Shown here: positions 43,869 through 55,111 of the stretch, piece by piece
How positions within the stretch are numbered: the first letter of the stretch is position 1
How the letters are laid out: each line of letters starts with the position of its first letter
Assembly: GCF_029916425.1 (NCBI RefSeq)
Contig: NZ_JAHAVQ010000004.1
Span: 1-64,000 of the forward strand
Length of the DNA stretch: 64,000 nt
Source of the DNA: Liquorilactobacillus sicerae
GTDB lineage: Bacteria; Bacillota; Bacilli; Lactobacillales; Lactobacillaceae
Direction of reading: 5' to 3'
Translations under genes and position numbers: made by a program
Notes under the pieces: model-generated
Databases searched by the model: none
The model's input: only the letters and a program-made list of their open reading frames with translations
Told to the model about the DNA's origin: nothing

Positions 43869-44985
43869 GCAAATGATCGAACAAGGTCAAACGATTGGAA
43901 TTATTGGTGGAGGCCAATTAGGACAAATGTTGACTTTTTCTGCCAAAAAAGCTGGATTTCGCGTTTTGATCCTCGATCCTAATCCAGATTGTTCTGCTGG
44001 TCAGGCAGCCGATGATCAGATTGTTGCACCTTACGCTGATCGACAGGCTATTAATGAATTAGCTCAGAGGTCTGATGTCTTAACTTACGAGTTTGAAAAC
44101 GTTGATTTGACAGCTTTAAAGGCTGTGCAGGATCAAGTTATGATCCCTCAGGGTACCGAATTGTTGGCGATCACTAAAAATCGTTTACGGGAAAAGACGT
44201 TCCTTAGAAATAACGGTTTACAGGTTGTACCATTTACAGCCGTCAATGATCAAAATGATTTGCAAGCAGCAGTCAAAAAAATTGGGCTACCAGCAGTGTT
44301 AAAAACCTGCGAAGGTGGTTATGATGGTAAAGCTCAAGCAGTGATTCAAACTAAAACTGATCTGCCAGCCGCTGCAAAGCTTTTGCAGCAGGGTGGATGT
44401 ATCTTGGAAGGCTGGATTGATTTTAGTCATGAGTGTTCTGTTATGATTGGCCGTAATTGGGACGGCCAAGTGTCGGTTTTTCCAGTCAGTGAAAATATTC
44501 ATCGCAATGAAATTTTGCATGAAAGTATTGTTCCAGCTCGAATCCCGCAATCAGCGCAAAAAGCAGCCCAGCAAATGGCTCAGAAAATCGCTAGTGCTCT
44601 TGACTTATGCGGTATCCTAGGTGTTGAGTTTTTCTTAGGAAAAAATGGTCAGGTTTATGTTAATGAACTAGCTCCACGACCGCATAACTCTGGGCATTAT
44701 TCGATTGAGGCTTGCAATTTCTCGCAATTTGATGTTCATAACCGGGCAATTTGCAACTGGCCGCTGCCTAAAATCCAACTGCTTAAACCAGTTGTCATGG
44801 TTAATGTTTTAGGCCAGCATGTCGCTGGATCCAGAAAATTAGTTTGTGAAAAGCCGCAGTGGCACTTCCATGATTATGGCAAGGCAGAAGTTCGACAAGA
44901 TCGTAAAATGGGTCATATCACGATTTTAACCGACGACTTAGAGCAAACGCTTGCTGAAATTGAAGCAACGAAAGTTTGGAATTAA
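43861..44985 (+). CDS. purK: N5-carboxyaminoimidazole ribonucleotide synthase
   Basis: About 374 aa, ATP-grasp enzyme. [13 protein letters not shown] Rossmann start, [16 protein letters not shown] loop, [14 protein letters not shown] catalytic segment. TTG 43861 is preferred because GGTGA sits just upstream; GTG 43852 in the same frame is possible. Overlaps purE by 8 bp. Uses ATP and bicarbonate to carboxylate AIR. Confidence 0.93.
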   Translation: MTKQMIEQGQTIGIIGGGQLGQMLTFSAKKAGFRVLILDPNPDCSAGQAADDQIVAPYADRQAINELAQRSDVLTYEFENVDLTALKAVQDQVMIPQGTELLAITKNRLREKTFLRNNGLQVVPFTAVNDQNDLQAAVKKIGLPAVLKTCEGGYDGKAQAVIQTKTDLPAAAKLLQQGGCILEGWIDFSHECSVMIGRNWDGQVSVFPVSENIHRNEILHESIVPARIPQSAQKAAQQMAQKIASALDLCGILGVEFFLGKNGQVYVNELAPRPHNSGHYSIEACNFSQFDVHNRAICNWPLPKIQLLKPVVMVNVLGQHVAGSRKLVCEKPQWHFHDYGKAEVRQDRKMGHITILTDDLEQTLAEIEATKVWN

Positions 44986-45004
44986 ACTTAGTAAGGAGAT
45001 AAAG

Positions 45005-46300
45005 ATGATTTCAAGATATACAAGACCTGAAATGGCAGCAATTTGGAGTGATCAGAAAAAATACCAATGTTGGTTGGCGGTTGAAATTGCCGTTGATGAA
45101 GCCTGGTCGAAGTTAGGCCATATTCCAGCGGAAGATGTTGCAAAAATCAAAAAGAATGCTAAATTTGACGTTAACCGAATTCAGGAAATTGAAGCGGTAA
45201 CTCACCATGATGTAATTGCATTTACACGATGTGTTTCAGAGTCTTTGGGAGCAGAGCGCAAATGGGTTCATTATGGATTGACGAGCACGGATGTTGTTGA
45301 TACCGCTTATGGTTATCAACTGAAGCAAGTCAATCAGATTTTGCGGCAAGATTTAGTGGACTTTAAACAAATTGTTGCTAAAAAAGCATTGCAATATAAA
45401 AAGACTGTCATGATGGGACGGACTCATGGAGTTCATGCCGAACCAACCACTTTTGGCTTGAAATTGGCACGGTGGTATTCAGAAATCAATCGTGACATTG
45501 AGCGCTTTGAACATGCTGCGGCCGGGATTGAAGCTGGCAAAATTAGTGGGGCAGTTGGAACTTATGCCAATATTGATCCCTTCGTGGAACAGTATGTTTG
45601 CCAAAAGCTAGGCATTCGTCCTCAAGAAATTTCCAGTCAAGTACTGCCACGAGATTTGCATGCGGAATACCTAGCTGTTTTGGCTTTGATCGCCACCAGT
45701 TTGGAAAAATTTGCTACGGAAATTCGCGGCTTGCAGAAATCAGAAACACGTGAAGTCGAGGAACATTTTGCCAAGGGTCAAAAAGGTTCTTCAGCTATGC
45801 CGCATAAGCGCAACCCAATTGGTTCAGAAAATATTTGCGGCTTAGCCCGGGTAGTCCGAGGTCATATGATCACAGCTTATGAAGATGTAACTCTTTGGCA
45901 TGAACGAGATATCTCGCATTCTTCGGCCGAGCGGATCATTTTGCCGGATACAACGATTCTGATTGACTATATGCTGCAGCGTTTTGGACGGATTCTTGAT
46001 ACTTTGACAGTCTTTCCTGAAAATATGAAACGTAATATGGGTCGAACTTTTGGCTTGATTTATAGCGGCCGAGTACTATTAAAATTGATTGACAAGGGAA
46101 TGACGCGTGAAGCAGCTTACGATCTGATTCAACCTAAAACAGCTGAATCGTGGGATAAACAGGTTCAATTCAGACCTTTGTTGGAACAAGATCCTAAGAT
46201 TTCCTCGTTGTTGTCAAAAGCTGATCTAGATGATGCTTTTGATTATCATTGGCATTTGCGTCATGTCGATGATATTTTTCAACGATTGGGACTAAGTTAA
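45005..46300 (+). CDS. purB: adenylosuccinate lyase
   Basis: 431 aa from ATG 45005 with SD AAGGAG; a longer frame overlapping purK has no SD. Fumarase/aspartase fold; signature [15 protein letters not shown] and TSTDVVDTA are present. Acts twice, in IMP synthesis and in AMP formation. Followed by a terminator, so purEKB may be a separate unit from purC onwards. Confidence 0.96.
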   Translation: MISRYTRPEMAAIWSDQKKYQCWLAVEIAVDEAWSKLGHIPAEDVAKIKKNAKFDVNRIQEIEAVTHHDVIAFTRCVSESLGAERKWVHYGLTSTDVVDTAYGYQLKQVNQILRQDLVDFKQIVAKKALQYKKTVMMGRTHGVHAEPTTFGLKLARWYSEINRDIERFEHAAAGIEAGKISGAVGTYANIDPFVEQYVCQKLGIRPQEISSQVLPRDLHAEYLAVLALIATSLEKFATEIRGLQKSETREVEEHFAKGQKGSSAMPHKRNPIGSENICGLARVVRGHMITAYEDVTLWHERDISHSSAERIILPDTTILIDYMLQRFGRILDTLTVFPENMKRNMGRTFGLIYSGRVLLKLIDKGMTREAAYDLIQPKTAESWDKQVQFRPLLEQDPKISSLLSKADLDDAFDYHWHLRHVDDIFQRLGLS

Positions 46301-46321
46301 ACATTATCATAAATTTGTTGA

Positions 46322-46358
46322 AAGACTGAGACTAGTAATTAAAACTCAGCCTTTTTTT
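46322..46358 (+). terminator. terminator between purB and purC
   Basis: AAGACTGAG (46322-46330) and CTCAGCCTT (46345-46353) pair with one mismatch; T-run of seven follows. Confidence 0.6.
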
Positions 46359-46494
46359 ATTGTTCGTGATTTTGACCAAAAAGTAAATTTTTTAGATTAC
46401 TGAAAGTTCACTAATTCAGCTAAAATTCTGAGTAAAAGTATGTTTATAAGCATTTTTAAATTCAAATAAAAACTAAAAACTGAAAATAAATAAT

Positions 46495-46507
46495 AAAGTT
46501 CGCTTTT
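46495..46507 (-). promoter_or_regulatory. PurBox upstream of purC
   Basis: AAAGTTCGCTTTT matches the inverted PurR box at 12 of 13 positions, and shares TAAAGTTCG-TTTTTC with the purE copy. Confidence 0.65.
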
Positions 46508-46513
46508 TCGCTA

Positions 46514-46542
46514 TTGACTAAGTTAAATAAAATTGTTAGTCT
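46514..46542 (+). promoter_or_regulatory. promoter of purC-D
   Basis: TTGACT (46514-46519), 17 bp, TAGTCT (46537-46542) with TG one base upstream; preceded 6 bp upstream by a PurBox. A long leader of about 70 nt leads to purC. The 46359-46494 stretch holds no gene. Confidence 0.55.
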
Positions 46543-46617
46543 TTAAGAAAAATAGCGATTATTTAATTAGCTATTCATTATTAATATTCGTATTTAGCGA
46601 AAGGATGGCAATTTTAA

Positions 46618-47331
46618 ATGGCAAAAATGATTTATGCTGGTAAAGCAAAACAACTCTGGACAACTGATGATGAACAGATTTTACGAGTAGTCTATACTAA
46701 TCAGGCGACGGCTTTAAATGGAAAACGCAAAGACCAAATTAACGGTAAAGGCGAATTAAATAATGAAATTTCAACGTTAGTTTTTAAATATCTAACTCAA
46801 AATAAAATTCCAACGCATTTCATTAAGAAAATTTCAGCGACTGAGGAATTGGTCAAAAAGGTTTCAATCATTCCTTTAGAAGTTGTCACTAGAAATATTG
46901 GAGCTGGCCATTTTGCTTCTCGTTTCGGAGTAAAAGAGGGATTGGCATTGGCAGTACCTGTCGAGGAATTGTATTACAAAAGTGATGAGCTTGATGATCC
47001 ATTTATGAATGAGTCACAAGTTTATGCTTTGAAAGTTGCTACACCGGCTGAAATTAAGCAGATTTGGCAATTATCACGACAGGTGAACCAATTGCTGACT
47101 CCTCTTTTTGCATCGATTGGTTTGCAACTCGTTGATTTCAAACTTGAATTTGGTCGGACAGCTGATGGTCAGGTTATCTTAGCTGATGAATTTTCTCCGG
47201 ACAATTGCCGCCTTTGGGATCTAAAAACTAAGCAGCACATGGATAAAGATGTTTTTCGTCGTGAATTAGGTGATTTAGCAGATGTTTATCAAGAAGTCCT
47301 ACGGCGTTTGGAAGGAAAATTGGGGGAATAA
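46618..47331 (+). CDS. purC: phosphoribosylaminoimidazole-succinocarboxamide synthase
   Basis: 237 aa. IYAGKAKQLW at the start, NGKRKDQINGKGELNNEIS and LADEFSPDNCRLWD are SAICAR synthetase motifs. Joins CAIR with aspartate. Start after SD AAAGGATGG. First gene of the purCSQLFMNHD unit. Confidence 0.96.
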   Translation: MAKMIYAGKAKQLWTTDDEQILRVVYTNQATALNGKRKDQINGKGELNNEISTLVFKYLTQNKIPTHFIKKISATEELVKKVSIIPLEVVTRNIGAGHFASRFGVKEGLALAVPVEELYYKSDELDDPFMNESQVYALKVATPAEIKQIWQLSRQVNQLLTPLFASIGLQLVDFKLEFGRTADGQVILADEFSPDNCRLWDLKTKQHMDKDVFRRELGDLADVYQEVLRRLEGKLGE

Positions 47332-47334
47332 AAT

Positions 47335-47583
47335 ATGAAAAAAGTGCGAATCTATGTAACCTATAAACCATCAGTTTTTGATCCTCAAGGTGAAACGATC
47401 ACTTCCGCTGTTCAAAGTTTGGGATATCCGCAAATTAAAAAAATTGGGGTTGGAAAATTTTTTGATGTTCAATTAGATGATTCGACTGATCTTGAACAGA
47501 CAATTTCGGAAGTAGCTGAAAAACTGCTGGTCAATTTTAATTTAGAGACTTATCGTTATCAAGTATTGGAGGAACAGAAATGA
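47335..47583 (+). CDS. purS: FGAM synthase subunit PurS
   Basis: 82 aa, small alpha/beta protein. [20 protein letters not shown] and [10 protein letters not shown] are typical. Holds PurQ and PurL together. 3 bp after purC; its stop overlaps the purQ start by 4 bp. Confidence 0.94.
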   Translation: MKKVRIYVTYKPSVFDPQGETITSAVQSLGYPQIKKIGVGKFFDVQLDDSTDLEQTISEVAEKLLVNFNLETYRYQVLEEQK

Positions 47584-48260
47584 AAGTCGCTGTTGTTGTT
47601 TTTCCGGGATCAAACTGTGACATCGATCTTTATGAAGCTTTAACATCAGTTTGTCAGGCACAAGCAGAGTATGTTTCTTATCAACAGGATAATTTATCTG
47701 GTTTTGATGCTGTCATGCTGCCAGGAGGGTTCTCTTATGGGGATTATTTACGTTGCGGGGCGATTGCTCGCTTCAGCAAGATTATGCCAGCCATTAAAGC
47801 TTTTGCAGATGACGGGAAACCGGTTTTTGGCACCTGCAATGGTTTTCAAATTTTAACAGAAGCCGGTTTGCTGCCAGGAGCTCTGAAAAAAAATGATTCG
47901 CTGAAATTTGTGTGTAAAACAGTTGATTTGAGAGTTGAGAACAATCAGACAATTTTTACGAGACTATATCAACAAGCTGAACAAATCAAGCTACCAATCG
48001 CTCATGCAGAAGGCAGCTATTATGCCGATCAAGCTACGTTAGCTGAGCTTGAAGCTAATCATCAGGTAGTTTTCCGCTATGTTGGCGAGAATCCCAATGG
48101 CAGTTTGCACGATATTGCCGGGATTACTAATCGTCGAGGCAATGTTCTAGGCATGATGCCGCATCCAGAACGTGCAGTTGAAGCGTTACTGGGGAATACT
48201 GATGGTTTAAGATTGTTTAAATCATTATTATCTGGGAATTTGAAGGAGGCAATCAATTAA
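47580..48260 (+). CDS. purQ: FGAM synthase, glutaminase subunit PurQ
   Basis: 226 aa, class I glutamine amidotransferase. Nucleophile Cys in [25 protein letters not shown] oxyanion segment, and catalytic His/Glu in MPHPERA. Supplies ammonia to PurL. Coupled to purS (ATGA overlap) and purL (1-bp overlap). Confidence 0.96.
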   Translation: MKVAVVVFPGSNCDIDLYEALTSVCQAQAEYVSYQQDNLSGFDAVMLPGGFSYGDYLRCGAIARFSKIMPAIKAFADDGKPVFGTCNGFQILTEAGLLPGALKKNDSLKFVCKTVDLRVENNQTIFTRLYQQAEQIKLPIAHAEGSYYADQATLAELEANHQVVFRYVGENPNGSLHDIAGITNRRGNVLGMMPHPERAVEALLGNTDGLRLFKSLLSGNLKEAIN

Positions 48261-50482
48261 TGGCAGCAGAAATGACTCCTGAAGAGATCAAAAGCAAAAA
48301 GCCTTATTTAGATTGGGGATTAAGTGAAAAAGAATATGATTATATTTGCCAAAAGTTATTAAGACGTTTGCCAAATTACACGGAAACGGGTTTGTTTGCG
48401 GTGATGTGGAGTGAACATTGCTCTTATAAAATGTCCAAGCCGCTTTTGCGAAAGTTTCCTAATCAAGGTGCAAGAGTTTTGCAAGGTCCTGGAGAAGGAG
48501 CCGGTATTTTAGATATTGGCGATGATCAAGCGGTTGTTTTTAAGGCTGAAAGTCATAATCACCCCTCAGCCGTTGAACCATATCAAGGAGCGGCGACCGG
48601 AGTTGGAGGGATTATTCGGGATATCTTCAGTATGGGTGCTCGTCCCATTGCGCTGCTTGATTCTTTGCACTTTGGTGAAATCAATCGTCCAAGGACAAAA
48701 TATTTGATTAATGAAGTAGTTGCTGGTATCGGTGGTTACGGTAACTGTATGGGAATTCCAACGGTTGGCGGTGAAATTACTTTTGATTCATGTTATACCG
48801 GTAATCCATTGGTCAATGCTATGTGTGTTGGTTTGATGGATCAAAAAGATATGCAAAAAGGACGGGCACAAGGAATTGGTAATGCTGTCATCTATGTAGG
48901 TGCTAAAACTGGACGCGACGGAATCCATGGTGCAACTTTTGCGTCAGCTGATTTTGCCGATGAGAAGGAAACACAGCGCTCGGCAGTTCAAGTTGGCGAT
49001 CCATTTATGGAAAAATTGCTAATGGAAGCCTGTTTAGAGTTGACTCATCAACATCAAGATTGGTTAGTTGGAATTCAAGATATGGGTGCAGCCGGCTTAG
49101 TTTCATCAAGCTGCGAAATGGCGTCTAAAGCTCAAAGCGGAATGGAGCTACAATTAGATTTGGTTCCGCAGCGTGAACCAAATATGTCAGCTTATGAGAT
49201 TATGCTAAGTGAATCACAAGAAAGAATGCTGCTGTGTGTCAAGGCTGGGTTTGAAGAAGAAGTTAAACAATTATTCAAGGGTTATGGCCTTGAAGCAGTA
49301 GTTATTGGCCGCGTAACTAGCGGTCATCAATATATTCTGCATCAGCATGGTCAAAAAGTAACTGATATACCAGTCAGCTCTTTGACTGATGATGTGCTGG
49401 AAGAACAGGTTCCTGAAAAACAGCCCAAGCGGATTCAAGCTACGCAGAATCAAACAAAACGGTTGCCACAGTTTGATGTTGAACAAGTTTTCTATCAAAT
49501 GCTGCGCCAGTCGACAATTGCTTCCAAGAAAATGTTTACCCAAACTTATGATTCGCAAGTTAGGACCAATACAGTTGTTGGGCCGGGTAGTGATGCTGCA
49601 GTTTTGCGAATCAGAAGAACTAAAAAGGGATTGGCGATGACCACCGACGGTAATGGTCGCTTTGTTTATTTAGATCCAGAAATTGGCGGGAAGCTGGCGG
49701 TTTTAGAAGCAGCGGCCAATTTAGTGGCCAGTGGGGCTGAACCTATAGGCATTACTGATTGTCTGAATTATGGCGATCCGCATGATCCTGAAGTCTATTG
49801 GGAATTACATCATTCGATTCAAGGAATGGCGGCAGCTTGCCGAGCGTTAAAGATTCCAGTAATTTCTGGCAATGTTTCGTTATATAATGAAAACAATCAT
49901 CAGGCTATTTATCCAACACCAATGGTCGGGATGGTTGGGTTGATTCCGGATCTTCAGCATCAGACAACAATTTCTTTAAAGAATGTTGGTGATCAGGTCT
50001 ATTTAGTTGGCGCAACTAAGGATGATTATGCTGGCAGCGAGTTACAAAAATTACTGACTGGGTCAATCAGTGGCAAATTACCAGGCTTTGATTTAGACTC
50101 AGTCACAGTTTTGTTGAAAAAACTGTTGACTGCTGTTCAAAAGGGCCTGACTGCTAGTGTTCATGACTTAAGTGAAGGCGGACTGGCAGTAGCTGTGGCT
50201 GAAAGTGCTTTTAAGACCAAATTTGGTTTGCAGCTTGAAGTGGGTTTGTCAGACCAACAGTTATTTAGTGAAACTCCAGGCAGATTTTTAGTAACTGTTC
50301 CAGCCGGCCAAACGGCTGAATTTATCGATTTATTGCAAACCGATGCTCAACTGATTGGTCAAGTTACTGCCCAAAAAACACTTGAGTTGAAGACTTTAAC
50401 TAGTTGTTATCAACTTGATCTTTTAAAGGCCGAAAAATTATGGGAGGAAGCAATACCATGCCTTATGAAATCAAAGGATTAA
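48260..50482 (+). CDS. purL: FGAM synthase, large subunit PurL (small type)
   Basis: 740 aa, the Firmicutes form lacking the glutaminase domain. [30 protein letters not shown], and [15 protein letters not shown] are conserved. Makes FGAM from FGAR, ATP and ammonia. Overlaps purF by 25 bp. Confidence 0.97.
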   Translation: MAAEMTPEEIKSKKPYLDWGLSEKEYDYICQKLLRRLPNYTETGLFAVMWSEHCSYKMSKPLLRKFPNQGARVLQGPGEGAGILDIGDDQAVVFKAESHNHPSAVEPYQGAATGVGGIIRDIFSMGARPIALLDSLHFGEINRPRTKYLINEVVAGIGGYGNCMGIPTVGGEITFDSCYTGNPLVNAMCVGLMDQKDMQKGRAQGIGNAVIYVGAKTGRDGIHGATFASADFADEKETQRSAVQVGDPFMEKLLMEACLELTHQHQDWLVGIQDMGAAGLVSSSCEMASKAQSGMELQLDLVPQREPNMSAYEIMLSESQERMLLCVKAGFEEEVKQLFKGYGLEAVVIGRVTSGHQYILHQHGQKVTDIPVSSLTDDVLEEQVPEKQPKRIQATQNQTKRLPQFDVEQVFYQMLRQSTIASKKMFTQTYDSQVRTNTVVGPGSDAAVLRIRRTKKGLAMTTDGNGRFVYLDPEIGGKLAVLEAAANLVASGAEPIGITDCLNYGDPHDPEVYWELHHSIQGMAAACRALKIPVISGNVSLYNENNHQAIYPTPMVGMVGLIPDLQHQTTISLKNVGDQVYLVGATKDDYAGSELQKLLTGSISGKLPGFDLDSVTVLLKKLLTAVQKGLTASVHDLSEGGLAVAVAESAFKTKFGLQLEVGLSDQQLFSETPGRFLVTVPAGQTAEFIDLLQTDAQLIGQVTAQKTLELKTLTSCYQLDLLKAEKLWEEAIPCLMKSKD

Positions 50483-51918
50483 ACGAAGAATGCGGAGTAT
50501 TTGGTGTTTTTGGAACTCCCGAGGCAAGCCGGATGACTTATTTTGGTTTGCATAGTCTGCAGCATCGTGGTCAAGAAGGAGCAGGAATTGTTTCTTGTAA
50601 TGGTCAAAATTTGTTGCAGTTCCGAAATCGTGGTTTATTGTCAGAAGTTTTTGCCAATCGAGAGGATTTAGATCGTCTCGTTGGGACAACGGCAATTGGT
50701 CACGTTCGTTATGGCACCAGCGGCAATAATACTTTAGCTAATGTTCAGCCGTTTTTATTCCATTTTCATGATGGTGACGTGGCCTTGGCCCATAACGGCA
50801 ATTTGACCAATGCTAGTTCATTAAAAAAACAACTTGAAGACGAAGGAGCAATTTTTCAGTCAACTTCCGATACAGAAATTTTGATTCATTTGATTCGGAA
50901 AAATCAACAACTGAATTTTATTGATGCTTTGAAAAAAAGCTTGAATCAAGTTCATGGTGGTTTTGCTTTTCTACTTTTGCGGCGGGATTGCTTGATTGCG
51001 GCCCTTGACCCCAATGGCTTTCGACCGCTGTCAATCGGTCAGCTCGATAACGGTGCTTACGTCGTTGCTAGTGAAACCTGTGCCTTTGACATGATTGGTG
51101 CTAAATTTGTTCGGGATGTTTTGCCAGGCGAATTGATCATTATTGATCGTGATGGCTTGCATATTGATCATTATACGGACCAGACTCAATTATCGATTTG
51201 TTCAATGGAATATATTTATTTTTCCCGTCCAGATTCAATTATCCATGGGGTTACGGTTCATAATGCTCGCAAGAAAATGGGCCGTTTGTTAGCTCGTCAG
51301 GCACCGGTACCGGCTGATGTTGATATGGTAATCGGGGTTCCAAATTCTTCGCTTTCAGCAGCCAGTGGTTATGCTGAGGAAAGCAATCTGCCATATGAAA
51401 TGGGACTGATCAAAAATCAGTATATTGCACGAACTTTTATTCAACCAACACAAGAGCTGCGGGAACGTGGCGTAAAAATGAAACTTTCTGCTGTTCGTGG
51501 TGTCGTCGAGGGTAAAAAAGTTGCAATTATTGATGATTCAATCGTGCGTGGAACAACTAGCAAACAAATCGTCCGGTTGTTAAAAGAAGCTGGTGCCAAA
51601 GAAGTCCATATGCGAATCGCCTCACCACCGTTGCGCTTCCCTTGCTTTTACGGCATCGATATCTCAACGCGTTCTGAATTAATGGCTGCAAATTATACTG
51701 TTCCGGAAATGTGCTCAATTATTGGCGCCGATTCGTTAGAATTTTTGTCAATTGCTAATCTGATTAAAGCAATTTCGGTGCCAGATGCGGGTGATGCTCC
51801 CAATGGTGGTTTGTGTGTAGCTTATTTTGATGGTAAATATCCAACACCGCTTTATGACTATGAAGCCGGCTATTTAAAATCGTTGCAAAAACAAAAAGCA
51901 CGGGAGGTCGTTCATTAA
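50458..51918 (+). CDS. purF: amidophosphoribosyltransferase
   Basis: 486 aa from ATG 50458, fixed by SD GGGAGGAAG in the purL end. An 11-residue propeptide [11 protein letters not shown] precedes nucleophile C12; PRPP loop [13 protein letters not shown]. The Bacillus enzyme has a 4Fe-4S cluster on four Cys; three matching positions are kept here (C248, C396, C453) but the fourth is Y456 (CVAY), so the cluster may be lost. First committed step of purine synthesis. Confidence 0.96.
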   Translation: MPYEIKGLNEECGVFGVFGTPEASRMTYFGLHSLQHRGQEGAGIVSCNGQNLLQFRNRGLLSEVFANREDLDRLVGTTAIGHVRYGTSGNNTLANVQPFLFHFHDGDVALAHNGNLTNASSLKKQLEDEGAIFQSTSDTEILIHLIRKNQQLNFIDALKKSLNQVHGGFAFLLLRRDCLIAALDPNGFRPLSIGQLDNGAYVVASETCAFDMIGAKFVRDVLPGELIIIDRDGLHIDHYTDQTQLSICSMEYIYFSRPDSIIHGVTVHNARKKMGRLLARQAPVPADVDMVIGVPNSSLSAASGYAEESNLPYEMGLIKNQYIARTFIQPTQELRERGVKMKLSAVRGVVEGKKVAIIDDSIVRGTTSKQIVRLLKEAGAKEVHMRIASPPLRFPCFYGIDISTRSELMAANYTVPEMCSIIGADSLEFLSIANLIKAISVPDAGDAPNGGLCVAYFDGKYPTPLYDYEAGYLKSLQKQKAREVVH

Positions 51919-52962
51919 ATGGATCGTTATCAACAGGCTGGAGTTAACGTCGAGGCTGGATATGAACTGGTTAAACGGATCAAACAGGATGTGGCTTCAA
52001 CCGCACGACCGGGTGTTCTCGGCCAACTTGGAAGTTTCGGCGGGCTATTTGATCTTTCTGCTTTGAAAATTAAAGATCCAATTTTAGTTTCTGGAACAGA
52101 TGGTGTCGGCACAAAATTGCTGATTGCGCAAGAAGCTGATCAGCATCAAACGATCGGCGTTGATTGTGTTGCCATGTGTGTGAATGATGTTTTAGCTCAA
52201 GGTGCACAGCCATTGTTTTTCTTAGATTATATTGCAACTGGCCATAATCAACCTGAAAAGTTAGCAGCAATCGTTAAAGGCGTGGCGGCGGGCTGTCGGC
52301 AAGCTAAAACAGCTTTAATTGGCGGTGAGACAGCTGAAATGCCAGATATGTATGCTCCTGATGAATATGATTTGGCTGGCTTTGCTGTCGGAATTGCAGC
52401 CAAGGATCAGCTTTTGACCGCTCAGTTACCGCAAGCTGGAAATGTTTTACTGGGCTTGCCTTCAAGTGGTTTGCATTCTAATGGTTATTCATTAGTTCGG
52501 CAGATTTTATTTAAAGATCATCATTTAGCTTTGAATGATCGACCGGCTGAGTTGAATGGTCAAAGTTTAGCACAGGTTTTATTGACTCCGACGCGAATTT
52601 ATGTTCAAGCTGTTAGGCCACTGCTAGAGCAAAATCTGGTTAAAGGGATCAGCCATATTACAGGCGGCGGTTTTTATGAAAATTTGCCGCGGATGTTTAA
52701 TGATCAGCTGCAGGCAGTGATTAATCCTGATAGCTGGCCGCGGCTGCCGATTTTCTCCTATTTGCAAAAGTTAGGTCAATTAACTGAAACGGATGCATTT
52801 AAAACCTTTAATTCGGGAATTGGCATGGTTTTAGCAATTTCAGCTGAACAGGTCAAGAAAGTTCAACAGCAGCTGAAAGCCAATGGTGAAAAAAGTTATT
52901 TGATTGGTAAATTGCGGCAGCGACCGGCAAATCAGGCAAAGATAGTAATTAAGCGAGGCTAA
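51919..52962 (+). CDS. purM: phosphoribosylformylglycinamidine cyclo-ligase (AIR synthetase)
   Basis: 347 aa. [25 protein letters not shown] and [11 protein letters not shown] are PurM motifs. Starts immediately after the purF stop. Dimeric ATP-dependent ring closure giving AIR. Confidence 0.97.
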   Translation: MDRYQQAGVNVEAGYELVKRIKQDVASTARPGVLGQLGSFGGLFDLSALKIKDPILVSGTDGVGTKLLIAQEADQHQTIGVDCVAMCVNDVLAQGAQPLFFLDYIATGHNQPEKLAAIVKGVAAGCRQAKTALIGGETAEMPDMYAPDEYDLAGFAVGIAAKDQLLTAQLPQAGNVLLGLPSSGLHSNGYSLVRQILFKDHHLALNDRPAELNGQSLAQVLLTPTRIYVQAVRPLLEQNLVKGISHITGGGFYENLPRMFNDQLQAVINPDSWPRLPIFSYLQKLGQLTETDAFKTFNSGIGMVLAISAEQVKKVQQQLKANGEKSYLIGKLRQRPANQAKIVIKRG

Positions 52963-52965
52963 ACA

Positions 52966-53571
52966 ATGAAAGTAGCAATTTTTGCTTCTGGCAACGGCAC
53001 TAATTTTGAAGTGCTGGCCAAGAAGTTTTTAAAGCATGAGATTCCAGGTCAACTGGTACTTTTGTTTTGTGATCATCCACAGGCAAAAGTAATTGAACGT
53101 GCTAAACGTTTGGGAGTCGCTTGGAAATCATTGACTGTCAAAGAATGTGGCAGTAAAGCTGAATATGAGAAAAAGGTTTATCGGCTGCTCATTGAAAAAG
53201 AGATTGATTTTATTATTCTTGCGGGTTATCTGCGAGTTGTCGGTGGTCCAATTTTGGCAAATTATGAAGGTCGGATTGTTAATTTACACCCAGCTTATTT
53301 GCCTGAGTATCCAGGCTTGCATTCGATTGAGCGGGCATTTGCTGATCAGCGAAAACAAACTGGAGTGACAGTTCATTACATTGATGCAGGACTTGACTCA
53401 GGGCCAATCATCGCGCAAGAACATGTCCCAATTTTACCGAATGATACTGAAGCAAGCCTTGAGCAGCGAGTTCATGACTGCGAACACCGGCTGTATCCGG
53501 CAGTCATTAAACAGGTTTTAACGAAATTAGTGAAAAAGGAGCAGACAAAAAATGAGAAGAGCGGTAGTTAG
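52966..53571 (+). CDS. purN: GAR transformylase PurN
   Basis: 201 aa. [12 protein letters not shown] phosphate loop, [22 protein letters not shown] and [16 protein letters not shown] are the folate-type transformylase motifs. Uses 10-formyl-THF. Its end overlaps purH by 20 bp. Confidence 0.96.
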   Translation: MKVAIFASGNGTNFEVLAKKFLKHEIPGQLVLLFCDHPQAKVIERAKRLGVAWKSLTVKECGSKAEYEKKVYRLLIEKEIDFIILAGYLRVVGGPILANYEGRIVNLHPAYLPEYPGLHSIERAFADQRKQTGVTVHYIDAGLDSGPIIAQEHVPILPNDTEASLEQRVHDCEHRLYPAVIKQVLTKLVKKEQTKNEKSGS

Positions 53572-55093
53572 TGTTTCGGATAAAGCAAATCTAGTTCCGT
53601 TTGTCAAGAAATTAATCGAGCATCAATTTGAAATTGTTTCAACTGGTGGTACGCGAAAGGCTTTAGCTGAAGCGGGTATTAAAACAACCTCAGTAGAAGA
53701 TGTGACTGGTTTTCCAGAAATCCTTGATGGACGTGTCAAGACCTTGAATCCCTTTATCCATGGTGGTTTGTTAGGGCGGCGTGAATTGCCAGAACATGAG
53801 CGGGTAATGAAGAAACTTGGCATTCATCCAATTGATTTAGTTTGTGTCAATTTGTATCCTTTTAAAGAAACAATCATGAAATCAGGGGTAACTTTAGCTG
53901 AAGCAATTGAAAATATTGATATTGGTGGTCCAAGTATGCTGCGCAGTGCGGCCAAAAACTATCAAGATGTCACTGTCGTCGTGGATACGGCTGATTATCA
54001 GTTGATTATGGACCAATTAGATCAAAATGATCAAGTTGAATTAACAACGCGGGCTAAACTGGCAGCTAAAGCATTTCGGCATACGGCGGCATATGACTCG
54101 TTGATTGCTGGATATTTATCAAAGCAGGCTGGAATTGAAGCACCAGAGAAGCTGTCACTAACCTATGAGCTGGAAGAAACCATGCGTTATGGGGAAAACA
54201 GTCATCAAAAAGCCTGGTTTTACAAAGATGCTTTGCCAGTTAAAAAATATTCAATTACCAATGCCAAACAATTGCATGGCAAGAAACTTTCATATAATAA
54301 TATCAAAGATGCAGATGCAGCGCTTCGTTTAGCTCGCGAATTCGTGCAACCAACTGTTGTGGCCTTAAAACATATGAGCCCTTGTGGAGTCGGACAAGGT
54401 AAGACTTTGGAAGAAGCCTGGGATCGAGCTTATGCTGCTGATCCAATTTCGATATTTGGTGGTGTAATCGTTCTAAACCGACCTGTTGATTTAGCAACCG
54501 CGGCAAAGATGCATAAATTATTTTTGGAGATCATCATTGCACCAGACTTCGACGAAGATGCCTACCAAGTATTGGCTAAGAAGAAAAATGTTCGGTTGCT
54601 GCAGCTTGATTTTACAGCCAAGGATGAGCCGGCTGAAAAAGAAGCTGTTTCCGTTATGGGTGGTTTACTGGTGCAAGAACAGGATGTATTAGCAGAGGAT
54701 CCAGCTGATTGGCAGGTCGTAACTAAACAGGCGCCGACTAAAGACCAATTGGCTAATCTATTTTTTGCTTGGAAAACGGTCAAGCACACTAAGAGCAATG
54801 CAATTGTCGTTGCTAATAGTCAGCGGACTTTAGGAATTGGAGCTGGTCAGCCAAACCGGATCGATTCAACTAAGATTGCAATCAAACATGCTGCTGACCA
54901 AATTGATGATCAGACAGTAATGGCCAGTGATGCTTTTTTCCCGATGGACGATTGCGTTCAATATGCTGCTGAACACGGAGTCAAGGCAATTGTTCAGCCG
55001 GGTGGCAGCATTCGTGATCAGGATTCCATTGATATGGCTGATAAGTATGGAATTGCGATGGTCACAACTGGCATTCGTCATTTTAGACATTGA
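53552..55093 (+). CDS. purH: AICAR transformylase / IMP cyclohydrolase
   Basis: 513 aa, bifunctional. N-terminal cyclohydrolase (about 1-190) with STGGT and [10 protein letters not shown]-terminal transformylase with [13 protein letters not shown] and KHMSPCG. Performs the last two steps to IMP. SD AAAGGAGC inside purN. Confidence 0.97.
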   Translation: MRRAVVSVSDKANLVPFVKKLIEHQFEIVSTGGTRKALAEAGIKTTSVEDVTGFPEILDGRVKTLNPFIHGGLLGRRELPEHERVMKKLGIHPIDLVCVNLYPFKETIMKSGVTLAEAIENIDIGGPSMLRSAAKNYQDVTVVVDTADYQLIMDQLDQNDQVELTTRAKLAAKAFRHTAAYDSLIAGYLSKQAGIEAPEKLSLTYELEETMRYGENSHQKAWFYKDALPVKKYSITNAKQLHGKKLSYNNIKDADAALRLAREFVQPTVVALKHMSPCGVGQGKTLEEAWDRAYAADPISIFGGVIVLNRPVDLATAAKMHKLFLEIIIAPDFDEDAYQVLAKKKNVRLLQLDFTAKDEPAEKEAVSVMGGLLVQEQDVLAEDPADWQVVTKQAPTKDQLANLFFAWKTVKHTKSNAIVVANSQRTLGIGAGQPNRIDSTKIAIKHAADQIDDQTVMASDAFFPMDDCVQYAAEHGVKAIVQPGGSIRDQDSIDMADKYGIAMVTTGIRHFRH

Positions 55094-55111
55094 TTTAGGA
55101 GGTGCAAAATA

